This document shows, piece by piece, positions 52,108 to 61,294 of a stretch of 64,000 bases of DNA. This DNA is from an uncultured bacterium (lineage in GTDB: Bacteria; Cyanobacteriota; Vampirovibrionia; Gastranaerophilales; Gastranaerophilaceae): assembly GCA_902801985.1 (NCBI GenBank), contig CADCKD010000005.1, positions 1-64,000 on the forward strand. The letters are read 5' to 3'. The notes under the pieces were generated by a model. The model had not been told where the DNA came from, did no database searches, and saw only the letters and a program-made list of their open reading frames with translations. A program made the position numbers and the translations under genes. Position 1 is the stretch's first letter. Every line of letters starts with the position of its first letter.

Positions 52108-52230
52108 TATACCCCACCCCCTACCCCCTCCCGCAAGGGGCGGGGATAAACCTTCCCCCACCTAACCTCCCCCCAAGGGGAGGAAAAATGCCTACGTCAT
52201 TCTGAGTTTAAGCGAAGGATCTTCTTTGTA
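52108..52230. repeat. Palindromic intergenic repeats
   Basis: CCCCTCCCGCAAGGGGCGGGG (52124-52144 region), CCTCCCCCCAAGGGGAGG, and a TCATTCTGAGTTTAAGCGAA module (52197-52220) like the inverted one at 11520-11551. It leads directly to the end of the minus-strand gene. Confidence 0.6.
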
Positions 52231-52863
52231 TTAGTATGTATTTCCGGCTTCTATGGCTTGTGGGGTAATTACTTCCTGTTCTTGGATTTTTTCATCAGGA
52301 TTTGGTGCCGGTTGAATTTCAGAATCTTCACTGTATTCAGCTTTTCCGCCAAGCCCGCCGTACATAAAATTATCCATTCTTTGTTGTGAACTTTCGTATA
52401 TTTCTTCGGATTTTTCTATTTCATCTTGAAGATTTTTCAAACCTGTTTTATATGTGGCAGCTTGCTTACAGGTGCTGTATTGGTCTAATATTTCATTCAA
52501 ATTGTTTATTTTGTCTTCTGTTACGTCTTTTCTGTCATCTGCAAAATCTGCACTGTTAAATATCAATTTGTATAGAGATGTTACGTTGTGGTATGCATAA
52601 TCTAAGTAGACGCAAGAGGAATTTTTAAATGGAATATTTGCGTTTTTCTTCAATTTTTCTTCTAATAAATTTGCATAAAACAGATGTTTATAATACTTAT
52701 CAGAAGTTGATATTCTGCTATTATTATCTAATTCATCAAAATCAATTTTGTTTGATAAATTTTTTATTTCCATATGCGTTGAAAAAGAATACACTAAAAG
52801 AAAAATCCCGCATACTATTATCAGCAAGCCCAAAATCAGCATATTATTATAATTTTTTTCCAT
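52231..52863 (-). CDS. Hypothetical single-span membrane protein
   Basis: 210-aa protein with one N-terminal membrane span (residues about 8-27, LILGLLIIVCGIFLLVYSFS) after a short start MEKNYNNM, then a helical domain that contains SSCVYLDYAYHNVTSLYKL and ends in an acidic/Pro region. It probably faces outward. No family recognised. GAGGGATG lies upstream of the start. The gene ends one base after a dense repeat region. Confidence 0.72.
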   Translation of the reverse strand: MEKNYNNMLILGLLIIVCGIFLLVYSFSTHMEIKNLSNKIDFDELDNNSRISTSDKYYKHLFYANLLEEKLKKNANIPFKNSSCVYLDYAYHNVTSLYKLIFNSADFADDRKDVTEDKINNLNEILDQYSTCKQAATYKTGLKNLQDEIEKSEEIYESSQQRMDNFMYGGLGGKAEYSEDSEIQPAPNPDEKIQEQEVITPQAIEAGNTY

Positions 52864-52978
52864 AAAACATCCCTCTTCAGAGAAAATTATACAATAAATT
52901 TTAGTAAAATACCATTTGAATATATTATGTAAAATTTCAGTTTGTAGTGTATAATATTCTGATAAAAAGAGGATTTGT

Positions 52979-53602
52979 ATGAAAAAAGTTATATTTATAT
53001 CTTTATTTGCAGTAATTTTTGTATGTGCTCAAGCATTTGCAACAGTTGTTACTGAAAGAAAAATATATAAACAAACTCCGGCAGGAAATAGTGTACAGCA
53101 GGCTCCGGCAGCAAATAGTATGTCTCAGCCCCCTGTTGTTACAAGGTCAAAAGAAAAAATGTCAAATGCTATTAAAAATTGCACCCCTTACCATGAACAT
53201 TTAGATTCAGATTATCTTGGCATGAATGTGGATTTTGATTTGAGAATTCAAGGTTGGGTTAACAATAAATGCGTTATGAATTTTAATGCTAACACCTCCG
53301 GAGCAAGTTCAAGTTTTAACAGGATGTATGGTGTAGAACCTTCTCAGGCGGAAATTTTTGCTTTTGCTCCAAAAATCAGATGTGAATTTACGCAAAAACA
53401 GCTTGAGTATGTGGGAGATTCTATATTGCAAGAACAAGAGCGCAGCACGGGTAATGTAAGTATGTTAAAAGATCCAAATAGTATAAATATTACAAATTTT
53501 TCATCTTCTGATATGCGTTTATTAGATGTTGTAATGAGGCAGGGTGCTTGCGTAATTTTGAATGTACCTGATTTGGATAATGTTTTACAAATGTTATATT
53601 AA
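52979..53602 (+). CDS. Exported protein, paralog of the next gene
   Basis: 207-aa protein with a signal peptide (MKKVIFISLFAVIFVCAQAF, cut near FA-TV). A Gln/Ala-rich linker (about 33-50) precedes a domain with cysteines arranged as CTPYHEHL..GWVNNKCVMNF..APKIRCEF. The same pattern appears in the next gene (CVPYNENI..GWVNDKCSYEF..EPKFECNF), so the two are tandem duplicates. Conserved cysteines suggest disulfide bonds outside the membrane. TATAAT at 52950 and AAGAGG give it an ordinary leader. Confidence 0.78.
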   Translation: MKKVIFISLFAVIFVCAQAFATVVTERKIYKQTPAGNSVQQAPAANSMSQPPVVTRSKEKMSNAIKNCTPYHEHLDSDYLGMNVDFDLRIQGWVNNKCVMNFNANTSGASSSFNRMYGVEPSQAEIFAFAPKIRCEFTQKQLEYVGDSILQEQERSTGNVSMLKDPNSINITNFSSSDMRLLDVVMRQGACVILNVPDLDNVLQMLY

Positions 53603-53620
53603 GGAATTGAGAGGATATTT

Positions 53621-54265
53621 ATGAAAAAGATTATAATTTTTGCTATTTTAGCACTACTTGTCGGGACTTATTCTTATGCTCAGGATACTGAATTTGAAAC
53701 AATAGAAAACTCTTTTTATTTCAAATTAAGACATACTATTCCTGTCAGCTATTCACAAAAAATTAAAGATTCCTTCCTTGATGGTAATGATAGTGAAGTG
53801 CTTACTGATTTTTTGAAAGCTTGTGTTCCTTATAATGAAAACATAAATATAAATTTCTTTGGTTTCGATTTTAGTTTAAATGCAAAGAATAACGGCTGGG
53901 TTAATGATAAATGTTCATACGAGTTTTACGGTAAAATAAATTCAATAAGCTCTTATGCAAAACAAATGATGAATATAACTGCGGATGACAGCCAAATTTC
54001 AGCTATTGAACCAAAGTTTGAATGTAATTTTGATAAAAAACAGCTGGAACTTTTTGCAACCGAAATTATGTCCGGTACTCGCAGAAATATGGGTACAAAA
54101 GAAGCTATATACAAACCTGCTCAGAATGATTTAAAAACAAAAAGCAAAAGAAGAGCTGAATTTCTGTCTATGATAAAAGATCCGAATGTTTGCCGTATTG
54201 TAAATGAGGAAGACATATTAAAAGCATTCCAAATTTTCAGTCCGACTCCGGATTTTTCAGAATAA
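53621..54265 (+). CDS. Exported protein, paralog of the previous gene
   Basis: 214-aa protein with a signal peptide (MKKIIIFAILALLVGTYSYA) and the same cysteine-centred domain as its upstream neighbour (GWVNDKC, FECNFDKKQLELFA). It lacks the Ala/Gln linker and has a longer tail. GAGAGG before the ATG; it lies 18 nt after the first paralog, so they are cotranscribed. Role unknown. Confidence 0.78.
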   Translation: MKKIIIFAILALLVGTYSYAQDTEFETIENSFYFKLRHTIPVSYSQKIKDSFLDGNDSEVLTDFLKACVPYNENININFFGFDFSLNAKNNGWVNDKCSYEFYGKINSISSYAKQMMNITADDSQISAIEPKFECNFDKKQLELFATEIMSGTRRNMGTKEAIYKPAQNDLKTKSKRRAEFLSMIKDPNVCRIVNEEDILKAFQIFSPTPDFSE

Positions 54266-54267
54266 AT

Positions 54268-54999
54268 TTAATTATTTCTTGTATTGCCGGTACCTGAACG
54301 ATATCCGCAGAATGAATATATGAAGGGTAAAAGTCTTTCAGGGTGCAGGTGTTTTGTAAACGGTAATCTTGTCAGTACAAGAATCGCAACAGCATCATCA
54401 AAGTTTGCAATCATATCAATTGGCTTTAGTTTTCTGTCCGGCTTTTTGGCTTCTTTGGTGTTTCTCAATTTGTTTGAAACCCATACTGCCAAATGTGAAC
54501 CGGTGTAAACCCCTGCAACAGATGCAATTATTTTTGCAAAGTTGTTGTTTATATATTTGTTTTTAGATTTTGCACATAATTTTATACCGCCGTCAACAAA
54601 AAGAAGTGGTGCAGAAGTTAGTATCATCTGGAATGCTCCTTCTTTCCATTTTCTTTTTTTGTCTTTTGTGTCTTGTCCGATTGAACTTAATAAAATCCCT
54701 CCGCAATTACCTGCTGCAGCCATTGTCAGCATTTGGGATACTTTGTAGTCAACGTGCAAAGGATTTTTAACTTTTTGTTTTTTCATAAGTGTTCCCAAAA
54801 CCAGAGCAACACTACCAATAGAACCGATAGCAGCTCTTATTTTTTCAGGTGTAAATTTTTCTTTGGTGTTTGGTTTGTGTTCATCCGGCTGAATATTAAT
54901 ATGCCCATAAGTTACATCCCGTTTGCCGAATTGCGAAAAGGCAGACGATGGGGTATTTTTGCTATTTATATTGTAATTATTTATTGGGGTAATGGACAT
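54268..54999 (-). CDS. Membrane protein with I-x-PI N-terminus, family A
   Basis: 243-aa protein. It begins MSITPINNYNINSKNTPSSA and then SQFGKRD, matching the N-terminal layout at 24267 and 31513. Four or so hydrophobic stretches follow (about 58-73, 90-108, 125-142, 160-178). The C-terminus ERLLPFIYSFCGYRSGTG resembles GRVIPFALLVPGYQTGIA at the end of the protein at 61582-62397, so the two are paralogs. The start is set at 54999 because GAGG lies five bases upstream of that ATG; the frame extends 21 nt further without such support. Function unknown. Confidence 0.75.
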   Translation of the reverse strand: MSITPINNYNINSKNTPSSAFSQFGKRDVTYGHINIQPDEHKPNTKEKFTPEKIRAAIGSIGSVALVLGTLMKKQKVKNPLHVDYKVSQMLTMAAAGNCGGILLSSIGQDTKDKKRKWKEGAFQMILTSAPLLFVDGGIKLCAKSKNKYINNNFAKIIASVAGVYTGSHLAVWVSNKLRNTKEAKKPDRKLKPIDMIANFDDAVAILVLTRLPFTKHLHPERLLPFIYSFCGYRSGTGNTRNN

Positions 55000-55098
55000 A
55001 ATAACCTCGTTCAAAGTCATTCTACAATAAAATTTATAAAAGTCTATTGCTTAAATGTTATTTACATTATTTGAAGGAAAAGTTTGGAGTAATTAGAA

Positions 55099-56844
55099 TT
55101 ATTCTATTGATTGAACTGCTTCAATTACTTTTTGAGTTGCTTCTTGCGGAGTCATTTCTATTTTTTCTCCGTTTGCGCGGGTTACAAATTCTACTTTACC
55201 TTCTGTAATCGTTTTACCAACCGTAATTCTATACGGGAATCCAATCAAGTCTGCATCTTTGAATTTTACTCCCGGACGTTCGTTTCTATCATCAAGAACG
55301 GCTTCAACACCTTCTGATAATAATTTTTCATAAATTTCGGTTGCAACTTTCATTTGCTCCTCATCTTGAGTGCTTACAGGAACAACAACAACGTGGTAAG
55401 GCGCAATAGCTAAAGGCCATTTTATACCCCAATCATCGTGGTGAGCTTCAACAGCAGCAGCGGCTGTTCTTGAAATTCCTATTCCGTAACATCCCATAAT
55501 ATATGGTTGAGTTTTGCCGTTTGCATCAAGATAAACTGCATTCATCGGAGCAGAATATTTAGTTCCGAGTTGGAAGATATTTCCTACTTCAATACCTCTT
55601 GTAACTTTTAGCGGTTTGCCGCATTGAGGGCAAAAATCACCTGCTTCAACAAGTCTGATATCTTCTATTTGAGCAGGCATGTCAACATCAATCCCCCAAT
55701 TTGCACCAACTAAGTGCTTATCTGTTTGGTTGATACCGATAACAAAGTTCTTTAATTCAGTAACTGTTTTATCAGCGATAATTTTAACTTCATATTCTCC
55801 GTATTTTTTCAAACCTTTTGGCCCGATAAATCCTGCGATTGCATTGAAGCCGTTTTCTTTCATTATTTCTTCAATTTCGCCTGCTGTTGCAATTCTTATA
55901 TCAAGACCGCCAACTGCATTCATTAGTTTTGTTTCTTCAACTGTTCTGTCACCTCGAATGAGTGCAATTACAGGTGCTTTGTCAACGATATAGACAAGTG
56001 CTTTGCAAATTACTGTTTGCGGGCAATTTAAGAATTTACTTAATTCTTCTATTGAACCAACATTTGGGGTATCAACAATTTTTGCTTCGTTATAACCTCC
56101 GTCAACTGTTGCTTGAGGAAGTTTAGAAACAGCATGGTTTGAATTTGCTGCATAATCACAATCTTCGCAGTAGAAAACATCATTTTCTCCTGCATCAGTA
56201 TCTGTTATAACCATAAATTCGTGAGAAACACTTCCGCCAATTGCGCCTGAATCTGATTGAACGGCTTTTGTTTCAAGCCCGCAGCGGTTGAATATCTTTG
56301 TATATGCATCCCACATATTTTGGTATTCTTTGTCCAAATCTTGTTGACAAGTTGCAAAAGAGTACGCATCTTTCATAATAAATTCACGGCCTCTTAAAAG
56401 TCCGAAGCGCGGTCTTCTTTCATCTCTGAATTTGGATTGAATTTGGTATAAATTTGTCGGCAATTGTTTGTATGATTTTAAAACATCGCGAGCAATTGAG
56501 GTAATAATTTCTTCGTGTGTTGGGCCAAGACACATTTCTCTTCCGTGTCTGTCATTAAGGCGCATAAGTTCAGCTCCGTATGCTGCCCATCTGCCGGATT
56601 CTTCCCAAAGTTCTTTTGGTTGAACGAAAGGCATTAAAAGTTCTTGCGCTCCTGCTTTGTCCATTTCTTCTCTTACGATATTTTCAACTTTTTTCAAAAC
56701 TCTCCACATTAGCGGTAAGTATGTGTATACACCGCTTGTAAGTTTTTTAATATATCCTGCACGGGCAAGCATTTTATGCGATATTACTTCCGCATCTGAC
56801 GGAAATTCTCTCATAGTTTGTACAAACAAATTCGACATTCTCAT
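55099..56844 (-). CDS. proS: Prolyl-tRNA synthetase (bacterial type)
   Basis: 581-aa class II enzyme that charges tRNA-Pro. Motif 1-3 regions are visible (TSGVYTYLPLMWRVLKKVE; FRDERRPRFGLLRGREFIMK; GCYGIGISRTAAAAVE), and residues about 230-390 are the editing insertion domain that clears Ala-tRNA-Pro. The C-terminal anticodon-binding domain is complete. GAGGAT lies upstream of the start. The start could be six bases further in (MSNLFVQ), as in most homologs. Confidence 0.97.
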   Translation of the reverse strand: MRMSNLFVQTMREFPSDAEVISHKMLARAGYIKKLTSGVYTYLPLMWRVLKKVENIVREEMDKAGAQELLMPFVQPKELWEESGRWAAYGAELMRLNDRHGREMCLGPTHEEIITSIARDVLKSYKQLPTNLYQIQSKFRDERRPRFGLLRGREFIMKDAYSFATCQQDLDKEYQNMWDAYTKIFNRCGLETKAVQSDSGAIGGSVSHEFMVITDTDAGENDVFYCEDCDYAANSNHAVSKLPQATVDGGYNEAKIVDTPNVGSIEELSKFLNCPQTVICKALVYIVDKAPVIALIRGDRTVEETKLMNAVGGLDIRIATAGEIEEIMKENGFNAIAGFIGPKGLKKYGEYEVKIIADKTVTELKNFVIGINQTDKHLVGANWGIDVDMPAQIEDIRLVEAGDFCPQCGKPLKVTRGIEVGNIFQLGTKYSAPMNAVYLDANGKTQPYIMGCYGIGISRTAAAAVEAHHDDWGIKWPLAIAPYHVVVVPVSTQDEEQMKVATEIYEKLLSEGVEAVLDDRNERPGVKFKDADLIGFPYRITVGKTITEGKVEFVTRANGEKIEMTPQEATQKVIEAVQSIE

Positions 56845-56997
56845 AATTTTATATCCTCTTTAGCTATTTATTAACTTTATATTATCACAAAAATTTTGCT
56901 AAATTTGTGACTTACAATGTAAAGTTTATATAAAGGCGGTATTTAGCTGTGATATAATAAAACAAAGACATGTTGGTAGTTTATAAAGGAGATTAAT

Positions 56998-58122
56998 ATG
57001 ATACCTATTTTTGATTCAAAACGTCAGTATGCACAAATTGGTGCTGAAGCTGAAAAAGCTGTATGCGAAGTTATGAGAAGCGGATGCTATATTTTAGGCC
57101 CAAATGTTAAATCATTAGAAAGTGAATTAGCATCATATATCGGCTGCAAATATACAGTTGCATTGAACTCAGGAACAGATGCTTTACATGTTGCATTAAG
57201 AGCTTTAAATATCGGTGCCGGTGATGAAGTTATTACAACCGCATTTACATTTGTTGCAACTGCTGAAGCTATCGGAATGGTTGGTGCTAAACCGGTATTT
57301 GTTGATATTGATCCTGATACATTCAATATTGATCCAAAAGCTATTGAAGCTGCAATCACTTCAAAGACAAAAGCAATTATTCCTGTTCATTTGTATGGTC
57401 AGCCTTGCGATATGGATGCGATTATGGATATAGCTCACAGACATAATTTAAGAGTAATTGAAGATTGCTGCCAAGCTATCGGTGCTTTGTACAAAGGTAA
57501 AATGGTTGGTACATTCGGTGATATCGGATGCTACAGTTTCTACCCTACTAAAAACTTGGGTACTATGGGTGATGGCGGTCTTTGCACAGTAAACTCAGAA
57601 GAATTAAGAGATCACTTGATTGCTTTGAGAAACCACGGTTCTATGGTCCGTTATCATAATGATGAACTTGGTGTAAACTCTCGTCTTGATGAAATTCAAG
57701 CTGCAATCTTAAGAGTTAAAGCTAAATATATTGATGAATGGAATACTCAAAGAAGAGAGCATGCTGCTTATTATAACAAATTGTTTGCATCTTGCCCTGA
57801 TATTCAAACACCAAAAGAACTTGATAACACGTATTGTGTATATCACCAATACACCGTTAAAATTCCTAACAGAGATGAAGTACACAAAATGCTTGGTGAA
57901 GCTGGTATTGGCGCAATGCTTTATTATCCTATTCCGCTTCATTTCCAAAAAGTTAATTCATGGCTTGGCATGGGCAAAGGTTCATTGCCTGTAACTGAAC
58001 ATAATACAGAAGTTGTTATTTCTTTACCTATGTTCCCTGAATTGACACACGAAGAACAAGAAACAGTAGCTTCTACTTTGATTTCTTGCATAGAAAAATC
58101 AAAATCAGCAGCTTGCTGTTAA
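56998..58122 (+). CDS. DegT/DnrJ/EryC1-family sugar aminotransferase
   Basis: 374-aa PLP-dependent aminotransferase that makes amino sugars on nucleotide carriers for surface polysaccharides. Cofactor lysine near K185 in [16 protein letters not shown]-terminal [12 protein letters not shown] and [11 protein letters not shown] are clear. It ends in a cysteine pair (KSAACC). AAAGGAG supports the start. TATAAT near 56952 is a likely promoter. No other sugar genes are adjacent, so the exact product is not assigned. Confidence 0.92.
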   Translation: MIPIFDSKRQYAQIGAEAEKAVCEVMRSGCYILGPNVKSLESELASYIGCKYTVALNSGTDALHVALRALNIGAGDEVITTAFTFVATAEAIGMVGAKPVFVDIDPDTFNIDPKAIEAAITSKTKAIIPVHLYGQPCDMDAIMDIAHRHNLRVIEDCCQAIGALYKGKMVGTFGDIGCYSFYPTKNLGTMGDGGLCTVNSEELRDHLIALRNHGSMVRYHNDELGVNSRLDEIQAAILRVKAKYIDEWNTQRREHAAYYNKLFASCPDIQTPKELDNTYCVYHQYTVKIPNRDEVHKMLGEAGIGAMLYYPIPLHFQKVNSWLGMGKGSLPVTEHNTEVVISLPMFPELTHEEQETVASTLISCIEKSKSAACC

Positions 58123-58137
58123 TAAAGAAACATAAAT

Positions 58138-58178
58138 AAAAAGTTCCTCTCAAATTTTTTGGGGGGACTTTTTTTTAT
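58138..58178 (+). terminator. Terminator of the aminotransferase gene
   Basis: AAAAAGTTCCTCTC / GGGGGGACTTTTT imperfect stem followed by an eight-T run. Confidence 0.8.
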
Positions 58179-58265
58179 TAATATTACTTTACATTAGGTT
58201 AAAAAATATTAAAGAAATATTCTCAAATTGCCGATAAACGATATGAGAAAGGATTTTTTAAATCA

Positions 58266-60032
58266 ATGGGTTTATCGTCAAGTCAAGCGAGATTATTATC
58301 TATAACAGCAAGATTAACTGACAATGAATACAAGAGTCAGCGAATTGCTAATGCAAAAATGAAATTATCAAACCTTGGTCTTGATGCTCAAAAAGATTAT
58401 GCGGATTCTTTAAATTCTCAAAAACTTGAATATACAAACTATAACAGTGCATCAAAGTTGACTCGTGAGAATTTGACTCCTGCAATTATATACGAATACC
58501 AACCATACAAAAATCAATATTCTTTGGTTAACACTGCGGGACAAGTTCTTGTTTCCCGTCTTGATGCCCAAAACTATAAAGAAACAAACAACCTTGCTGA
58601 ATTCTTAGACAGATATGGGTTGTTAGACAAAATCGCTTATCAAGTTACAGAATTGAATCCGGACTATTCAGTTTATTTAACCGAACTTGCACAATGGAAA
58701 ACCCAAGAACCTGATAAAAATAATCCTATATATTGGGATATAACTACAAGTTCAACAAATACAGCATTATATGATAAATTTAAAGCTGGTTCTGCCGGTT
58801 GTTTTAGTCACGCAACAATGGAAAACCCGTGGGAAACTTGTTATTTGCATGTTCTTGCTCATATGTTAGATTTAACACTTGATTCAAGCGGTAATCCTGT
58901 TCCGAGTGCATATCCAAAATCTTATGCAACAACTACGGGGAATTCTATAAGCATATCTATAAGTAAAATAGACGGTTCGCAAATTTATTCTGATGGTACG
59001 ACACCAGACATGCAAGATGTTTCAGATGCCATAAAAAATGGATATAGTGGAACAACTTTATATGCTTATGATCGTAGACTTGAAGGTGCATCTGATAATC
59101 TTATTGCAACATTGACGCCTCTTTATAACTCTTATTATATAGACGAAGTTTTAAAACTTCTTGGGCCTGAATATATACAAACAGGAACCGCAACGGATGT
59201 TCAAAAACTTTTAAGTAGTTATTATCTTGATAATGACGGAAACGTTCAATTAAAAACTCTTGAGCAAAAAATTGTCGATTTGTATTATGCTGTTGAAAAA
59301 CGCAGTGACTTGGGCATTAATTATGAATGCGTATTAGCGCCAATTCTATATTCTTTTGAAGATGATTTGAAAAATGTTTTAAGTATTACCAAAACATTCA
59401 ATGAGGACAAATTTAACAAAGATTATAATGAATGGCTTGATGCAAAACCCGTACCAGTTGAACAATATATAGATGTAACCAAAACAGAAATAGAAGTAAA
59501 TGACAAAGACAAATCTCAATGGTACACTAACCTTTGGTACAGAATGAACGGGTATGACGACCCCGCAAAAATTGAAACTAAAGAACGTATAAATCAATTC
59601 GATGAAGTTTCTTATTATCACTCAATGAATTTCTATGACAGAGAAAAAGAAACTTTCTCTAAAAACTATGCCATTCTTGATTCTAAACTTGTTACAAGCA
59701 AAGATTGGCTCTATGATGCCTTAAAAGAAGGTATTATAACTATGGAACGTGTTAATTCAGCCGATTCTTCCGAATTTAAAAAATTAAATTGGCAATCTAT
59801 TATTTACACAAACGCTACTGATATCGTTGAAACCGAAGATAATGAAAAAATTGCTCGCGCTGAAGCTAAATATCAAGCAGCAATGGAAACAATAGATATT
59901 AAAGATAAAAAATTCCAAATGGAATTGAAAAAACTTGATACAGAGCATAATGCACTATTAACAGAATATGATTCTATAAAATCCGCAATGGAAGCAAATA
60001 CTCAACGTTCATTCAAAGCATTCCAAGGCTAG
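58266..60032 (+). CDS. Large helical-ended protein of the SQARLL type
   Basis: 588-aa protein with no signal peptide. It begins MGLSSSQARLLSITARLTDN, a long amphipathic helix, and ends in a coiled-coil (FQMELKKLDTEHNALLTEYD) closing RSFKAFQG. The 400-residue centre is Tyr/Asp/Thr-rich and varied. N- and C-terminal helices around a large middle resemble the architecture of flagellin and hook-type filament proteins, but no known motif confirms that. I believe similar N- and C-terminal sequences recur in genomes of this lineage. AAAGGA lies 12 nt upstream. TAG stop is joined to repeat array 4. Confidence 0.72.
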   Translation: MGLSSSQARLLSITARLTDNEYKSQRIANAKMKLSNLGLDAQKDYADSLNSQKLEYTNYNSASKLTRENLTPAIIYEYQPYKNQYSLVNTAGQVLVSRLDAQNYKETNNLAEFLDRYGLLDKIAYQVTELNPDYSVYLTELAQWKTQEPDKNNPIYWDITTSSTNTALYDKFKAGSAGCFSHATMENPWETCYLHVLAHMLDLTLDSSGNPVPSAYPKSYATTTGNSISISISKIDGSQIYSDGTTPDMQDVSDAIKNGYSGTTLYAYDRRLEGASDNLIATLTPLYNSYYIDEVLKLLGPEYIQTGTATDVQKLLSSYYLDNDGNVQLKTLEQKIVDLYYAVEKRSDLGINYECVLAPILYSFEDDLKNVLSITKTFNEDKFNKDYNEWLDAKPVPVEQYIDVTKTEIEVNDKDKSQWYTNLWYRMNGYDDPAKIETKERINQFDEVSYYHSMNFYDREKETFSKNYAILDSKLVTSKDWLYDALKEGIITMERVNSADSSEFKKLNWQSIIYTNATDIVETEDNEKIARAEAKYQAAMETIDIKDKKFQMELKKLDTEHNALLTEYDSIKSAMEANTQRSFKAFQG

Positions 60033-60378
60033 TGGGTGGTAAATGTATGTTACCGATGGTTGCGCATGGTTCTACTATCGTTGTGCGGGGGTAAATGTCG
60101 TAGTCAATGATTGTGTAAAATTTATATGTCATTGCGAGCAGGGGTAAATGTTGTTTATGTTTTTGCGTATCTGTTCCTCTGTCATTGCGAGCGGGGGGTA
60201 AATATTGTTACTGATAGTTGCGTAAATTCCCCTGTCATTGCGAGCGGGGGGTAAATATTGTTACTGATAGTTGCGTAAATTCCCCTGTCATTGCGAGCGG
60301 GAGCGAAGCAATCCAGCTGTTTATTAATATATTATCATATACCTTATACGTAATCCTGTGCTTGATTTGCACTTATCC
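60030..60378. repeat. G-run/GTAAAT tandem repeat array 4 with common tail
   Basis: Units begin near 60034, 60088, 60142, 60195 and 60247, each about 53 nt. The last two units are exact copies (60195-60246 and 60247-60298). The array starts at the TAG of the upstream gene, ends in the GTCATTGCGAGCGGGAGCGA..GCAATCC palindrome, then a constant tail (60314-60378) shared with array 3. G-runs vary (3-6). Confidence 0.88.
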
Positions 60379-60422
60379 AACTTATCAAACCTATCCAACC
60401 TATCAAACCTATCAATATACTT
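60365..60422. repeat. 10-nt tandem repeats after array 4
   Basis: About five copies of a degenerate 10-mer (CCAACTTATC, AAACCTATCC, AACCTATCAA) in the same order as after array 3. It lies against the end of the minus-strand small gene. Confidence 0.7.
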
Positions 60423-60668
60423 TTATATTGATAAATCCAGTTTTTTACCTACGTTGTTGTCTGTTACGATATTTTTCATTTGATGAGGTGCAGCTTCAGT
60501 TCTTGTGTCTTGGAATGATAATCTGAATTGTCTTACTGCTGCATCGCTATTAATGGTGATACGTCCGGCATCCGGGCCGTAATCATTCCCCTGTATATGC
60601 CCGTATAACATATCAGGGTTGATTCCTATTTTGTTATTTATTTGTATACCGTTAATTTGTGTTGACAT
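60423..60668 (-). CDS. Small hypothetical protein
   Basis: 81-aa protein, MSTQINGIQINNKIGINPDM at the start, Asn/Ile-rich and without signal or membrane span. A small stretch DYGPDAGRITINSDAAVRQF suggests a compact fold. AAGGAT upstream of ATG. It lies 19 nt downstream of the 60688-61035 gene on the same strand, forming a two-gene unit convergent to the large helical protein. Function unknown; a partner of that protein is possible. Confidence 0.68.
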   Translation of the reverse strand: MSTQINGIQINNKIGINPDMLYGHIQGNDYGPDAGRITINSDAAVRQFRLSFQDTRTEAAPHQMKNIVTDNNVGKKLDLSI

Positions 60669-60687
60669 TTTTTATTAAATCCTTATT

Positions 60688-61035
60688 TTATCCCATTGTT
60701 TGGAATGATGATATTCCGCCTGTTTTATGACCATCTTGATCGTAAGTCTGTATTCTTCCAACCGCTGACAACTCCCAGAATTTTTTATTGTCAACTACCA
60801 TGCAGCGATTTGGATCGTTTTGTGTTTTGATAAAATCAATACTTACATTCGGGTCAAAACCAACTGCGTTCATAAGTGCGTTTACAAAATCACTTTTAAT
60901 TAAACTAAAAGTCGAACTCATAATATTTCGAGTTTCTTCATTTGTATTGCTTATGTTCAAGGTGGTGCTAACGTAGCTTCCTTCTGAGCTTGCTGCTATG
61001 TTGTTTACCGAGTTTACGGCCATAGATCTTTCCAT
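60688..61035 (-). CDS. Hypothetical small protein
   Basis: 115-aa protein beginning MERSMAVNSVNNIAASSEGS. The start is placed at 61035 because AAGGA lies seven bases upstream, while the frame further out would begin with an unsupported hydrophobic peptide. No signal or membrane span. The N-terminal third is Ser/Asn-rich; the rest contains VSIDFIKTQNDPNRCMVVDN. No known family. First gene of a two-gene unit. Confidence 0.68.
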   Translation of the reverse strand: MERSMAVNSVNNIAASSEGSYVSTTLNISNTNEETRNIMSSTFSLIKSDFVNALMNAVGFDPNVSIDFIKTQNDPNRCMVVDNKKFWELSAVGRIQTYDQDGHKTGGISSFQTMG

Positions 61036-61259
61036 AATCGAATCCTTATAAATCCTCTCTTTTATATATAAAGTATATAAGTTCGTAATAATTGCTTTTT
61101 TGATTAAAAAACATGTTACAAAAGTTAATATTAGCGATTTTATTGAGAAGCATGCTAACCAAAGTAAAGACAAAACGTCTAAATGTGAAGTTTTGTAAAG
61201 TGTAAATAGTACACTATACCTATCTTTTCGGGTAATTTAGAAAAGATTAAATCAATCTG
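61036..61259. other. Intergenic region
   Basis: AT-rich sequence that should hold the promoter of the minus-strand pair 60688-60423. No clear -10/-35 pair could be fixed on that strand, and no coding frame was found. Confidence 0.35.
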
Positions 61260-61288
61260 TTGACTTATAAATTTTCTTGTGGCATAAT
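61260..61288 (+). promoter_or_regulatory. Strong orphan promoter
   Basis: TTGACT (61260-61265), 17-nt spacer, CATAAT (61283-61288), so transcription should start near 61295. No gene follows on this strand; a terminator lies about 110 nt downstream. Confidence 0.75.
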
Positions 61289-61294
61289 AATTGT

